A DNA stretch of 64,000 nucleotides from Clostridium sp. UBA2485 (lineage in GTDB: Bacteria; Bacillota; Clostridia; Clostridiales; Clostridiaceae). Positions 44,968-53,306 of the stretch are shown here, in pieces. Made by a program: the position numbers and the translations under genes. The notes under the pieces were generated by a model, which was not told the origin of the DNA, did not search any database, and saw only the letters and a list, made by a program, of their open reading frames with translations. Location of the stretch: contig NZ_DDOV01000031.1 in the NCBI RefSeq assembly GCF_002341865.1, positions 12,830-76,829 of the forward strand, written 5' to 3'. How positions within the stretch are numbered: the first letter of the stretch is position 1; every line of letters starts with the position of its first letter.

Positions 44968-46035
44968 ATGGCAGAAAAAGTATTAATGAAGGGAAATGAA
45001 GCTATCGGTGAAGCAGCTATTAAAGCTGGATGTCAATGCTTCTTTGGATATCCTATAACACCACAAACAGAAATCTCAGCATATCTTTCAAGAAGAATGC
45101 CTCAAATAGGAAGAGTATTTTTACAGGCAGAGAGTGAAATTGCAGCTATAAACATGGTTTATGGATCAGCAGGAACAGGAACAAGATGTATGACATCTTC
45201 AAGTTCGCCAGGAATAAGCTTAAAGGCTGAAGGAATATCATATATAGCAGGTGCCGAACTTCCTTGCGTAATCGTTAACATTGTAAGAGGGGGTCCAGGA
45301 CTCGGTGGTATTCAACCAGCACAATCGGACTATTTCCAAGCAACCAAAGGCGGAGCTCATGGTGACTTTAATATGCCAGTATATGCTCCAGCTTCAATAC
45401 AAGAAATGGTTGATATAATTCAAGATGCTTTTGATGTTGCTGAAATATACAGAACTCCTGTAATGATAATGGGAGACGGTATGATGGGTCAAATGATGGA
45501 GCCTGTTGAATTTAAAGAAAGAGAAGCTAGAGAACTTCCAGTCAAAATTTGGGCTGCTGAAGGACTAAGAGGAAGAAAAACTCATAACGTAATAAATTCT
45601 CTTTACTTAAAACCAGAAGGTTTAGAAGATCATAATAAAAAATTACAAGCTAAATTTAAAGCTATAAAAGAAAATGAAGTTAAATATGAATTATTTAATT
45701 GCGATAGAGAAAATGAATTAGTGTTAGTTGCTTATGGAACAACTTCAAGAATTTGCAAAAATGTTGTTAAAATGGCAGAAAAAGAAGGTATTAAATTAGG
45801 TTTAATAAGACCAATAACTTTATGGCCATTCCCAGTAGAAGCTTTTGATAAAACTATAAATAATACAAAAGGATATTTATCAGTTGAACTTAGCTGTGGA
45901 CAAATGGTTGAAGATGTAAGATTAGCAGTTGAAGGAAGAAAGCCAGTAAGCTTCTTCGGAAGAAGTGGTGGAATGGTTCCAAACCCAGATGAAATTTTAG
46001 ATAAAGTAAGAGAAATAGTAGGAGGTGCTAAGTAA
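44968..46035 (+). CDS. 2-oxoacid:ferredoxin oxidoreductase, alpha subunit
   Basis: A 355-residue alpha subunit. The first half is the pyrimidine-binding (domain I) region: GNEAIGEAAIKAGCQCFFGYPITPQTEISAYLSRRM, then FLQAESEIAAINMVYGSAGTGTRCMTSSSSPGISLKAEG. The second half carries domain II (LVLVAYGTTSRICKNVVKMAEKEGIKLGLIRPITLWPFP). It oxidatively decarboxylates a 2-oxo acid to acyl-CoA. The ATG at 44968 follows AGAGGAGG. Substrate choice (2-oxoisovalerate, 2-oxoglutarate or indolepyruvate) is not decided by sequence; the ptb-buk neighbours favour a branched-chain or general 2-oxoacid. Confidence 0.9.
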   Translation: MAEKVLMKGNEAIGEAAIKAGCQCFFGYPITPQTEISAYLSRRMPQIGRVFLQAESEIAAINMVYGSAGTGTRCMTSSSSPGISLKAEGISYIAGAELPCVIVNIVRGGPGLGGIQPAQSDYFQATKGGAHGDFNMPVYAPASIQEMVDIIQDAFDVAEIYRTPVMIMGDGMMGQMMEPVEFKEREARELPVKIWAAEGLRGRKTHNVINSLYLKPEGLEDHNKKLQAKFKAIKENEVKYELFNCDRENELVLVAYGTTSRICKNVVKMAEKEGIKLGLIRPITLWPFPVEAFDKTINNTKGYLSVELSCGQMVEDVRLAVEGRKPVSFFGRSGGMVPNPDEILDKVREIVGGAK

Positions 46036-46784
46036 TGGCTATAGTATTTGAACCAACAAAAGCATTATTAGATGTTCCTACACATTATTGTCCAGGATGT
46101 ACCCATGGAGTTATCCATAGATTGGTAGGAGAAGTTTTAGAAGAATTAAATGTTTTAGATAAAACAATAGGAGTTGCTCCAGTTGGATGTTCAGTTTTAG
46201 CATATGATTATTTTGCATGTGATATGTTTGAAGCAGCACATGGAAGAGCACCAGCAGTTGCAACAGGAATAAAAAGATCAAAACCAGATTCAGTAGTATT
46301 CACATATCAAGGAGATGGAGATCTTGCTGCAATAGGAACTGCAGAAATAGTTCATGCTGCAACAAGGGGAGAAAATATAGTTACTATATTCGTTAATAAC
46401 TGTATATATGGTATGACAGGAGGACAAATGGCTCCAACTACATTACCAGGACAAGTAACAGAAACTTCACCGTATGGAAGAGATGTAAAAACTCAAGGAC
46501 ATCCTATAAGAGTTTCAGAAATGATAGCTACTTTAGAGGGTGCTTGCTATGTTGAAAGAGTGTCTGTAGATAGTGTACCAAATGTACTTAAAACTAAAAA
46601 GGCTATAAAAAAGGCTTTTGAGAATGCTATAGCAGGAAAAGGATTCTCATTAGTTGAAGTATTATCAATATGCCCAACTAACTGGGGACTATCTCCGAAG
46701 GAGTCAATGGAATGGTTAAGAAGCAATATGATGCCATTCTATACTTTAGGAGTTAAAAAAGACGCAACTGTGGAGGTGAAGTAA
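46035..46784 (+). CDS. 2-oxoacid:ferredoxin oxidoreductase, beta subunit
   Basis: A 249-residue beta subunit that binds thiamine diphosphate through GDGDLAAIGTAEIVHAATRGENIVTIFVNN (GDG to NN spacing is standard). An early HYCPGCTHGVIHRLVG and VGCSVLAYDYFACDMFEAAHGRAPAVATG are also typical. Its ATG shares one base with the alpha stop (TAATG), so the subunits are translated together. The active enzyme is an (alpha beta gamma delta) complex in the cytosol. Confidence 0.92.
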   Translation: MAIVFEPTKALLDVPTHYCPGCTHGVIHRLVGEVLEELNVLDKTIGVAPVGCSVLAYDYFACDMFEAAHGRAPAVATGIKRSKPDSVVFTYQGDGDLAAIGTAEIVHAATRGENIVTIFVNNCIYGMTGGQMAPTTLPGQVTETSPYGRDVKTQGHPIRVSEMIATLEGACYVERVSVDSVPNVLKTKKAIKKAFENAIAGKGFSLVEVLSICPTNWGLSPKESMEWLRSNMMPFYTLGVKKDATVEVK

Positions 46785-46786
46785 TT

Positions 46787-47317
46787 ATGGCATCACAAGA
46801 AATTATATTTGCTGGATTTGGAGGACAAGGTATTCTTTCAATGGGTAAATTCTTAGCTTATGCAGGAATGGACGCTAATAAAAACGTTTCTTGGCTACCA
46901 TCTTATGGTCCAGAGATGAGGGGAGGTACAGCTAACTGTTCTGTAATAGTTACTGATGAGCAAGTTGGATCTCCTATAGTTACTAAACCAACTTCTGTTG
47001 TAGTAATGAATAGACCATCATTAGATAAGTTTGAAAAAACATTAGTTAAAGGTGGATTATTAATAATAGATAGTAACCTAGTAGATAGAGATATTGAGAG
47101 AACTGATATTGAAGTTATAAAAATTCCAGCACAAGATGAGGCTACTAAAGTAGGAAGCAGTCAAATAGCTAACATGGTGCTTTTAGGAGCATTAGTAGCT
47201 AAAACTCAAATAGTTTCTATGGATGAATTATTAGAAGCTTTAAGAGGACATGGAAAAGAAAAATTCTTTGAAATTAATAAAAAAGCACTAGAAATAGGAG
47301 CTTCATACACTAAATAA
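46787..47317 (+). CDS. 2-oxoacid:ferredoxin oxidoreductase, gamma subunit
   Basis: A 176-residue gamma subunit, the POR/VOR domain III type: IIFAGFGGQGILSMGKFLAYAGMDANKNVSWLPSYGPEMRGGTANCSVIV is the standard start. It supplies the CoA-binding part of the complex. It begins three bases after the beta stop and is last in the operon; a terminator follows. Confidence 0.92.
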   Translation: MASQEIIFAGFGGQGILSMGKFLAYAGMDANKNVSWLPSYGPEMRGGTANCSVIVTDEQVGSPIVTKPTSVVVMNRPSLDKFEKTLVKGGLLIIDSNLVDRDIERTDIEVIKIPAQDEATKVGSSQIANMVLLGALVAKTQIVSMDELLEALRGHGKEKFFEINKKALEIGASYTK

Positions 47318-47325
47318 TAAAAGGA

Positions 47326-47355
47326 TCCCATTGTTTAAACAATGGGACTTTTTTA
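47326..47355 (+). terminator. Terminator after the oxidoreductase operon
   Basis: TCCCATTG (47326-47333) pairs with CAATGGGA (47340-47347) around TTTAAA, followed by CTTTTTTATA. Confidence 0.88.
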
Positions 47356-47384
47356 TACAATTAAAAAATAAGTTTAATCAAAAC

Positions 47385-47460
47385 TAATTTCAACTATAAT
47401 TCCTCATACTTAATTCTTAATTTCTATAGAATTCTCACTAATTAAGTTTCCCTCAAATGA
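47385..47460. repeat. Dispersed intergenic repeat A, partial copy 5
   Basis: AATTTCAACTATAATTCCTCATACTTAATTC is the reverse complement of the common part GAATTAAGTATGAGGAATTATAGTTGAAATT seen at 9.7 and 62.9 kb. It lies between the oxidoreductase terminator and the terminator of the next minus-strand gene. Confidence 0.6.
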
Positions 47461-47486
47461 AAAAACTAACAATTCTATTGGTTGCC

Positions 47487-47530
47487 AAAAAAATCAATCA
47501 GAACTACCGGTTTTACCAGTAATTCTGATT
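47487..47530 (-). terminator. Terminator of the zinc-ribbon protein gene
   Basis: On the minus strand AATCAGAATTACTGG pairs with CCGGTAGTTCTGATT across an AAAA loop (47496-47530, two G-U pairs), followed by GATTTTTTT. A strong intrinsic terminator. Confidence 0.8.
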
Positions 47531-47555
47531 AAAATATAAAACATCTTATAAAGTT

Positions 47556-47801
47556 TTATATCTTTTTAACGTCTTTATCTTCATGTGCTTTAATATAGCC
47601 TTTATAGCTACAGTTTGGACATTGAATTTTATAATTGTTATAAGTAAGAAATGATTTATTTGTCTTAGAATCAAAGATAAAGCCACATTCTGGACAAATA
47701 AAATAGTATTTCTTAATAGTGTTTTTAAAGATAAAAATAATAATTAGTGTTAAAGATATTACTATAATTATAGGCAATATACCAATAATAGAAGAATGCA
47801 T
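47556..47801 (-). CDS. Small membrane protein with zinc ribbon
   Basis: An 81-residue protein. A transmembrane helix at about 7-25 (GILPIIIVISLTLIIIFIF) is followed by a cytoplasmic zinc ribbon with Cys-x2-Cys pairs: CPECGFIFDSKT and CPNCSYKGYIKAHEDKD. It has no known role; such proteins are found singly in clostridia. AGGGGGATT precedes the ATG by 11 bases. A terminator closes it, so it is a one-gene unit. Confidence 0.75.
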   Translation of the reverse strand: MHSSIIGILPIIIVISLTLIIIFIFKNTIKKYYFICPECGFIFDSKTNKSFLTYNNYKIQCPNCSYKGYIKAHEDKDVKKI

Positions 47802-48106
47802 TCTTCAATAATCCCCCTTTATGATTAAACCAATAATAAATTATATATTACCGAAAATAATAACTTTAAGCAAGAACATTCCACAATTAGGCATCTTAAA
47901 TATAATTATCATAGTAGATTAGTAGTTTAAAACTAGTTAAAAATTACTTCTATCATATAGAAAAATAAAGTATTAACTTTCTTACTATTTCAAATAAAGG
48001 TGCAGAATTGTGAACTATTAATTTAAAAGTTATGATTTTGTTGTAATTATATTATATTAAAATAAACGATAATTTACATCCTGTTTAAAGAAATTTTAAA
48101 ATAATA

Positions 48107-48136
48107 TTGCACAATAAAACAATGTTATGTTACAAT
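48107..48136 (+). promoter_or_regulatory. Candidate promoter of the bactofilin operon
   Basis: TTGCAC (48107-48112) and TACAAT (48131-48136), 18-base spacer. This would start a leader of about 180 bases before the ATG at 48322. The rest of 47802-48321 is AT-rich with no gene. TTAGGCATCTT at 47888-47898 looks like a solitary end of the MITE-like element. Confidence 0.45.
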
Positions 48137-48321
48137 CAGTTTATAAAAAGCAGATAATATTTTTGTAAATATTTTAAAGTGAATATTTTAGTTATAAAAA
48201 ATATAATTTTTATAATTAAATAGCTACAGCTTAAATAATAATTTTGATAAATTTTAGACGTAAATCACTTCAGAAAGTTATGTTAGAGGATAGATTTATA
48301 TTTGAGAAAGAGGGAATGTAT

Positions 48322-49113
48322 ATGTCATTTAATAAAAATGAATTAAGAGAACTAAAAATTACAGGCAGTGGAAGTTCTTCAGGCGGTAAATACGATGAAG
48401 TAAGTATAAGCGGAAGTGGAAAAATATACGGTGATACGGAGTGTAATGATTTCAAAATAAGTGGTAGTGGGAAAGTAATTGGAAATTTAGATGCATCAGA
48501 ATTTAGAATAAGTGGTAGTGGTGGAGTAGAAGGAAATTTAAAATGTAAATCAGGGAAAATTAGTGGTTCAGGTAAAGTGCTAGGACATGTTAATTCAGAA
48601 GATTTTAAGATAAGTGGAAGCGGAAAAATTGAAGGAGATTTAAGTGGAAAAGAGATTACAATTTCTGGCTCAGCAAAGGTTTTAGGTAGTATTTATGGAA
48701 CTGATGTTAAAATTTCTGGTGGAGTTGATATTGAAAAGAATGTAGAAACAGATAATTTTCAAATGACTGGTAGCTTTAAATCAAGAGGTATGTTAAATGC
48801 TGAGAATGTTAATATATATTTAAGTGGAAATTCTAATGTGGAAGAAATAGGTGCTACTAATATTGAAATTTTAAGAAGACCTTCAAGAAATAATATAGTA
48901 TCATTAATAGCTAAAGTTATTGGAAATAATTTTGGAACACTAACTACTAAAGTTATTGAAGCAGACGAAATTTATCTTGAGAATACTAGAGCGGAAGTTG
49001 TTAGGGGAAAAAATGTTATAATAGGTGATGGTTGTAACATAAAGTTGGTAGAATACAAAAATGAACTTAAAATATTAGGCGATGGGATAGTTGGTGAAGA
49101 AAGACATATATAA
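48322..49113 (+). CDS. Bactofilin-like polymer-forming protein
   Basis: A 263-residue protein made of about eight short beta-helix repeats of 17-18 residues with the core ISGSGK (ISGSGKIYG, ISGSGKVIG, ISGSGGVEG, ISGSGKVLG, ISGSGKIEG, ISGSAKVLG). Bactofilins polymerise without nucleotide. The Gly-Ser-Gly corners are unusually regular. ATG at 48322 (or 48316) follows AAAGAGGGA; a longer open frame from 48244 has no start signal. The next gene is a DUF4004/YhbD homologue, as in Bacillus yhbD-yhbE-yhbF, which supports the family call. Confidence 0.8.
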   Translation: MSFNKNELRELKITGSGSSSGGKYDEVSISGSGKIYGDTECNDFKISGSGKVIGNLDASEFRISGSGGVEGNLKCKSGKISGSGKVLGHVNSEDFKISGSGKIEGDLSGKEITISGSAKVLGSIYGTDVKISGGVDIEKNVETDNFQMTGSFKSRGMLNAENVNIYLSGNSNVEEIGATNIEILRRPSRNNIVSLIAKVIGNNFGTLTTKVIEADEIYLENTRAEVVRGKNVIIGDGCNIKLVEYKNELKILGDGIVGEERHI

Positions 49114-49146
49114 AATTAAAACCAAAGAAAAGTGGGAGGTGATAAC

Positions 49147-49767
49147 TTGGAGGATTTAATATCTAAAAAAGAACTTCTAGAAGTGACTAATATTTCCTAT
49201 GGTCAACTATATAGGTGGAAAAGGAAAAAATTAATTCCTGAGGAATGGTTTATAAAAAAATCTAGTTTCACAGGGCAGGAGACCTACTTTCCAAAGGAAA
49301 AAATATTAGACAGAATAGAAAAAATTTTATCCTTTAAAGAAGATATGCAACTGGATGATTTGGCAGAAATGTTTTCACCTAAGGTTCAGATTGATAAGAA
49401 GAGTAAAGAAGAACTTTTAAAACTAAAGATTATAGATAACTCTACTCTAGAAATCTATAGGAAAATATATGGTGAAAAGGAAATATACGATTTTCATCAT
49501 ATACTCTCAATGTATATTTTAGATAATATTTTACCTAAGGGAGAGATAATCTTAGATGAAGCTAAATCTATAATAGCTATTATAAATAATAATTATATGG
49601 AGTTTCAAAATAATAATTATAAAATATTTTTAATGAGAAAATTAGGAGTTTCTTTCTGTATAGCTACTGTTGAGAATGACAACGTAATATTAGATGAAAC
49701 CGTAAAAGTTGTGTTAAAACTAGAATTATCTAATTACATAGAAGAGTTAAAATTAAAGCTAGTGTAA
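49147..49767 (+). CDS. DUF4004 protein (YhbD-like), MerR-type helix-turn-helix
   Basis: About 206 residues. The start has a MerR-like DNA-binding segment (LISKKELLEVTNISYGQLYRWKRKKLIPEEWFIKKSSFTGQETYFPKEKILDRIEKI), followed by a 130-residue domain with IAIINNNYMEFQNNNYKIFLMRKLGVSFCIATVEND. The YhbD family keeps the helix-turn-helix but may act with bactofilins rather than as a classic regulator. The TTG at 49147 is favoured because GGAGGTGA lies just upstream; a GTG at 49132 is possible. Second gene of the bactofilin operon. Confidence 0.75.
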   Translation: MEDLISKKELLEVTNISYGQLYRWKRKKLIPEEWFIKKSSFTGQETYFPKEKILDRIEKILSFKEDMQLDDLAEMFSPKVQIDKKSKEELLKLKIIDNSTLEIYRKIYGEKEIYDFHHILSMYILDNILPKGEIILDEAKSIIAIINNNYMEFQNNNYKIFLMRKLGVSFCIATVENDNVILDETVKVVLKLELSNYIEELKLKLV

Positions 49768-49850
49768 CTTAAGAATAATCCTATTTTTTAGAATTACTAT
49801 AATTGTATTATCATATACTTTATAAGTAGTACTAATTTAGGAGGAAATCA

Positions 49851-50204
49851 ATGAGGGATGAATTAACTAATATATTAATTTCACTTAAGGAAAATAATAT
49901 ATCTGTTGATAATGCCAAGATGTTAATTGAAAGATTATATACTCCTTATAAAGGAAAAAATATAAATATTATAGTATTTCAAAGTGGAAAAGAGCCTGTT
50001 AAACTTAAATTGCCTATAAAATTTGTACTTTCTGTAATTAAAACCTTTGGTACAATACCAAATTTAGGAATAAAACAATTAGAATCTATTGACTTAAAAA
50101 AACTTTCAAAACTTGTATCAGTAGCAGTACAAGAGAAGATTACAGGTGAAATTTTAGAGGTAGAAACAGATGATCATAATATAATTAAGATTTCTATAGT
50201 GTAA
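49851..50204 (+). CDS. Small protein downstream of the bactofilin operon
   Basis: A 117-residue soluble protein: MRDELTNILISLKENNISVDNAKMLIERLY looks like a short SHOCT-like amino terminus as found in YvlB-type stress proteins, then IVFQSGKEPVKLKLPIKFVLSVIKTFGTIPNLGIKQLESIDLKKLSKLVSVAVQE and ILEVETDDHNIIKISIV. The SHOCT-like part implies oligomerisation. Its position 83 bases after the YhbD-like gene suggests loose association. AGGAGG precedes the ATG. Function unknown. Confidence 0.65.
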   Translation: MRDELTNILISLKENNISVDNAKMLIERLYTPYKGKNINIIVFQSGKEPVKLKLPIKFVLSVIKTFGTIPNLGIKQLESIDLKKLSKLVSVAVQEKITGEILEVETDDHNIIKISIV

Positions 50205-50211
50205 ACCTTAA

Positions 50212-50440
50212 TCAATGGAGAATTGAGAATGGAAAATTGACAATTATGGTTAAAATTAATTTTTGCTAGCATGAAATTACTAGTTTTTTATAAAAAGTTA
50301 CTGCGTAACTTCAAAGAAGAATCAATTTTAAATTTCTCAATTTCTGCTGAGAAGTGTCTCAAATTGTAAACTGAAAAAGTTTTCATTAGAATACTCAAAA
50401 TGCCAGCTTTTTTAACATATAAATTAAGTTTCAACTGGTA
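50212..50440. repeat. Dispersed intergenic repeat A, copy 6
   Basis: ATGGAGAATTGAGAATGG, ACAATTATGGTTAAAATTAATTTTTGCTAGC and TTACTGCGTAACTTC...TTTCTCAATTTCTGCTGAGAAG match copies 2 and 8 in order. The CTAGCATGAAATTACTAG hairpin corresponds to their CTAGCAAT...ATTGCTAG. It has no coding capacity. A terminator and the glmM promoter fill the rest of 50205-50693. Confidence 0.65.
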
Positions 50441-50460
50441 TAGCTATAGATATATTTAAA

Positions 50461-50489
50461 AGCATGATGTATAGTCATGCTTTTTTTAC
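50461..50489 (+). terminator. Terminator before glmM
   Basis: AGCATGA (50461-50467) pairs with TCATGCT (50475-50481), a 7-base loop, then TTTTTTA. It would end read-through from the bactofilin operon. Confidence 0.75.
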
Positions 50490-50526
50490 TTAAGATCATT
50501 GTCGCAATTTCCAATTTCTTCTCATA

Positions 50527-50555
50527 TTGTAGAGGTAAGGGTTTTATATTATAAT
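50527..50555 (+). promoter_or_regulatory. Candidate promoter of glmM
   Basis: TTGTAG (50527-50532) and TATAAT (50550-50555), 17-base spacer. The start would lie near 50562. Just downstream AGACATCT (50616-50623) and AGATGTCT (50643-50650) form an inverted repeat that resembles joined ends of the MITE-like element. Confidence 0.5.
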
Positions 50556-50693
50556 AACAATGTATATTCATTAATAATTTATGAAAGAAACTATATTTAT
50601 ATAAAATTTGATGTTAGACATCTAAAATAAAATGACTGGTGAAGATGTCTTATACAAAATTAGAGAAAAACGGATTAGAAAAGAGGTAAAAAT

Positions 50694-52043
50694 ATGAGTA
50701 GAATATTTGGTACTGACGGTGTTAGAGGCATTGCTAATAGTGAGTTAACGGTAGAACTTGCGTACAATTTAGGACGAGCAGGAGCTTATGTATTAACTGA
50801 AACAGCGCATAAGCCTAAAATATTGGTTGGAATGGATACTAGAATATCAGGACATATGCTTGAAGCAGCATTAGTTGCTGGAATTTTATCTGTTGGTGCA
50901 GAAGCTGTTTGTTTAGGTGTTGTTCCAACTCCAGCTGTTGCTTATTTGATTAAGAAATATAATGCTGATGCAGGAGTAGTTATATCTGCTTCTCATAATC
51001 CTGTTGAGTATAATGGTATAAAATTCTTTAATAAAGAAGGATTTAAATTAAGTGATGAATTAGAAGATAAAATACAATCTACTATAGAAAATAGCTTTAA
51101 AGAAGTACCTGTTCCTGTAGGTATAGACTTAGGAAAAAAATCTATAGTTGATACAGCTATTGAAGATTATGTTAATTTTGCAATTTCAACAGTTGAAGGA
51201 AATCTAAAAGGATTAAAAATAGCAATAGATTGTGCACATGGTGCTTCATACAAAACTTCAGAATTAGCTCTTAAAAAATTAGGAGCAGAGGTTTTAACTA
51301 TAAACAATACTCCAGATGGATGTAATATAAATTTAAACTCTGGTTCAACTCATCCTGAAGGATTAATGAAATTCGTTGTTGATAACAAATGTGATTTAGG
51401 ACTAGCCTTTGATGGTGATGCTGATAGATGTTTAGCAGTTGATGAAAAGGGAAACCTTGTTAACGGAGATTTTATGATGGTAATTGCTGCAAAGCATTTA
51501 AAACAGCAAGGAAAGTTAAATAAGGATACAGTAGTTGTAACTGTTATGAGTAATTTAGGATTAGATATAGCATTAAAAGAAGAAAATATAAAAACTATCA
51601 AAACTAAGGTTGGAGATAGATATGTTTTAGAAGAAATGAAAAAGAGCGGATATAGTATAGGTGGAGAACAGTCAGGACACGTTATATTCCTAGATTATAA
51701 TACAACAGGAGATGGATTAGTGTCAGGATTACAACTTGCTTCAACAGTTAAAGCAAGTGGAAAAACTTTAAGTGAACTTGCCTCAGTTATGACAGAACTT
51801 CCACAGATATTAGTTAATGCTAAAGTTCCAAATGATATGAAAAATATTCATAATGAAGATAAGGAAATAATGGATGAAATAGCTAAAATAGAAGCAAGAC
51901 TTCAAGGTTGTGGAAGAGTATTAATAAGACCTTCAGGAACAGAACCTTTAGTAAGAGTAATGCTTGAAGGAAAAGTTCAAAGCGAATTAGATGAAATGGC
52001 ACATTCATTAGCTAAATTAATAGAAGAAAAAGCAAATAAATAA
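50694..52043 (+). CDS. glmM: Phosphoglucosamine mutase
   Basis: A 449-residue enzyme that turns glucosamine-6-phosphate into glucosamine-1-phosphate for UDP-GlcNAc and wall synthesis. It has the phosphoserine Ser100 in ISASHNP, the magnesium loop DGDADR (about 242-247) and the carboxy-terminal phosphate-binding [21 protein letters not shown] precedes the ATG. In many Firmicutes it follows cdaA-cdaR. Here it stands alone, 11.6 kb upstream of glmS. Confidence 0.97.
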   Translation: MSRIFGTDGVRGIANSELTVELAYNLGRAGAYVLTETAHKPKILVGMDTRISGHMLEAALVAGILSVGAEAVCLGVVPTPAVAYLIKKYNADAGVVISASHNPVEYNGIKFFNKEGFKLSDELEDKIQSTIENSFKEVPVPVGIDLGKKSIVDTAIEDYVNFAISTVEGNLKGLKIAIDCAHGASYKTSELALKKLGAEVLTINNTPDGCNINLNSGSTHPEGLMKFVVDNKCDLGLAFDGDADRCLAVDEKGNLVNGDFMMVIAAKHLKQQGKLNKDTVVVTVMSNLGLDIALKEENIKTIKTKVGDRYVLEEMKKSGYSIGGEQSGHVIFLDYNTTGDGLVSGLQLASTVKASGKTLSELASVMTELPQILVNAKVPNDMKNIHNEDKEIMDEIAKIEARLQGCGRVLIRPSGTEPLVRVMLEGKVQSELDEMAHSLAKLIEEKANK

Positions 52044-52050
52044 ACTTTTT

Positions 52051-52080
52051 AACTAGCAATAATCTTATTGCTAGTTTTTT
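52051..52080 (+). terminator. Terminator of glmM
   Basis: AACTAGCAATA (52051-52061) pairs perfectly with TATTGCTAGTT (52066-52076) around a 4-base loop, followed by TTTTGC. The CTAGCAAT/ATTGCTAG core is the same hairpin that occurs inside intergenic repeat A. Confidence 0.85.
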
Positions 52081-52087
52081 GCTTTAG

Positions 52088-52130
52088 CAGAATAGTAGTG
52101 TAGCCATAAAAGGGTTCTCGTGAGGTATAG
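52088..52130. repeat. REP-like palindrome, degraded copy
   Basis: AGAATAGTAGTGTAGCCATAAAAGGGTTCTCGTGAGGTATAGTACC aligns with the loop and right arm of the palindromes at 58.97, 62.81 and 63.05 kb, with several changes. Its left arm appears as ACCTCTAGGGAAC at about 52360-52372, displaced by about 230 bases. Confidence 0.6.
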
Positions 52131-52374
52131 TACCTAAGTTAATAAATAATTGTGTTGGAACTTAATTATTAATAAATTAATATATTCAAAAATTGCAGAT
52201 TATAAACTGTACATTGTTAATTCAATAACATTATTTAATTATTAAAAATTCATTAAGTTACTAAATTTAAAGTTTTTATATGCAATAATAGAAGAGAAAC
52301 AAATTTATCACATAGCTCTATTTATTATAAGTTGGCAATTAAATTATGAATTTAATCTTACCTCTAGGGAACTT

Positions 52375-52475
52375 AGCCAATTGAGAATTGACTATGGAGA
52401 ATTGACAATTATGGCGGAAATTAATTATGAGTTTCTTCAATTTTATGAAAAAATATCCGCAAATTCATAATTGTT
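52375..52475. repeat. Dispersed intergenic repeat A, copy 7
   Basis: CCAATTGAGAATTGACTATGG, AGAATTGACAATTATGGCGG and AAATTAATTATGAGTTTC are the common blocks. It lies right after the ACCTCTAGGGAAC arm, so palindrome and repeat A adjoin here too. No gene is seen in 52044-52574. Confidence 0.6.
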
Positions 52476-52485
52476 TAAAATTTAC

Positions 52486-52514
52486 TTGTATTTATAAAAG
52501 TAATGAGTTATTAT
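52486..52514 (+). promoter_or_regulatory. Candidate promoter of the first ABC export operon
   Basis: TTGTAT (52486-52491) and TATTAT (52509-52514), 17-base spacer, start near 52521. It leaves a leader of about 55 bases. Confidence 0.5.
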
Positions 52515-52574
52515 ATACTGTATTAAACGATATAAAATAATATGTATTACATGTTATTGATAAGGGGGAAAACA

Positions 52575-53294
52575 ATGTTAAAGGTTGAAAATCTAACAAA
52601 GAAATATGGTAAAACCTTAGTGGTAAAGGATGTATCCTTTGAGGTTAATGATGGAGAGATTGCTGTACTTTTGGGACCAAATGGTGCAGGAAAATCAACC
52701 ACTATAAAATCAATCTTAGGATTATTAAAAACTAAGGGAGAAATTAAGGTGAATGGATATGAGAATAAGTCTATAGAGGCTAAAAGAGACTTAGGATTCA
52801 TTCCAGAGATGCCAGTTTTATATGATTGGTTAACAATAGAGGAACATGTTGAGTTTGTATCTAAGGCTTATGGAATAAAAGATTATAAAGAAAAAATGGA
52901 AGAGTATTTTGAGAGATTTGATTTAAAAGATAAAAGGAGCAAGCTTGGTAGAGAACTATCTAAAGGTATGCAACAAAAGGTTTCAGTTATTTGTGCTCTA
53001 ATTACAAATCCAAAAGTAGTTTTATTTGATGAGCCAATGATAGGACTTGATCCTAAGGCAATAAAAGAGATTAAAGCAATTGTTAAAGAATTAAAAGATA
53101 ATGGTTGTACTATTGTTATTTCAACTCATATGATAGACTCTGTAGATGAACTTTGGGATAGAGCTTTAATAATGGACAAGGGTGAAATTGTAGTGTCTAA
53201 GTTAAGATCCGAAGTTGAAGAAGGTGGAGAATCACTAGAAGAAATTTTCTTTAGAGTAACAGAAAAAAGTAATAAAGAAGCAGAAGAAAAGTAG
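52575..53294 (+). CDS. ABC transporter ATPase (export type)
   Basis: A 239-residue ABC ATPase. Walker A LGPNGAGKST, Q-loop region FIPEMPVLYDWLTI, signature ELSKGMQQKVSV (SKGMQ form) and Walker B VVLFDEPMIGLDPK are intact, with STHMIDS as the switch region. The SKGM signature marks the ABC-2-type export class. The ATG at 52575 follows AGGGGG. The frame is open 11 codons further. It powers the 522-residue permease encoded 12 bases downstream. Substrate unknown. Confidence 0.88.
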   Translation: MLKVENLTKKYGKTLVVKDVSFEVNDGEIAVLLGPNGAGKSTTIKSILGLLKTKGEIKVNGYENKSIEAKRDLGFIPEMPVLYDWLTIEEHVEFVSKAYGIKDYKEKMEEYFERFDLKDKRSKLGRELSKGMQQKVSVICALITNPKVVLFDEPMIGLDPKAIKEIKAIVKELKDNGCTIVISTHMIDSVDELWDRALIMDKGEIVVSKLRSEVEEGGESLEEIFFRVTEKSNKEAEEK

Positions 53295-53306
53295 GAGGTG
53301 GGATAA

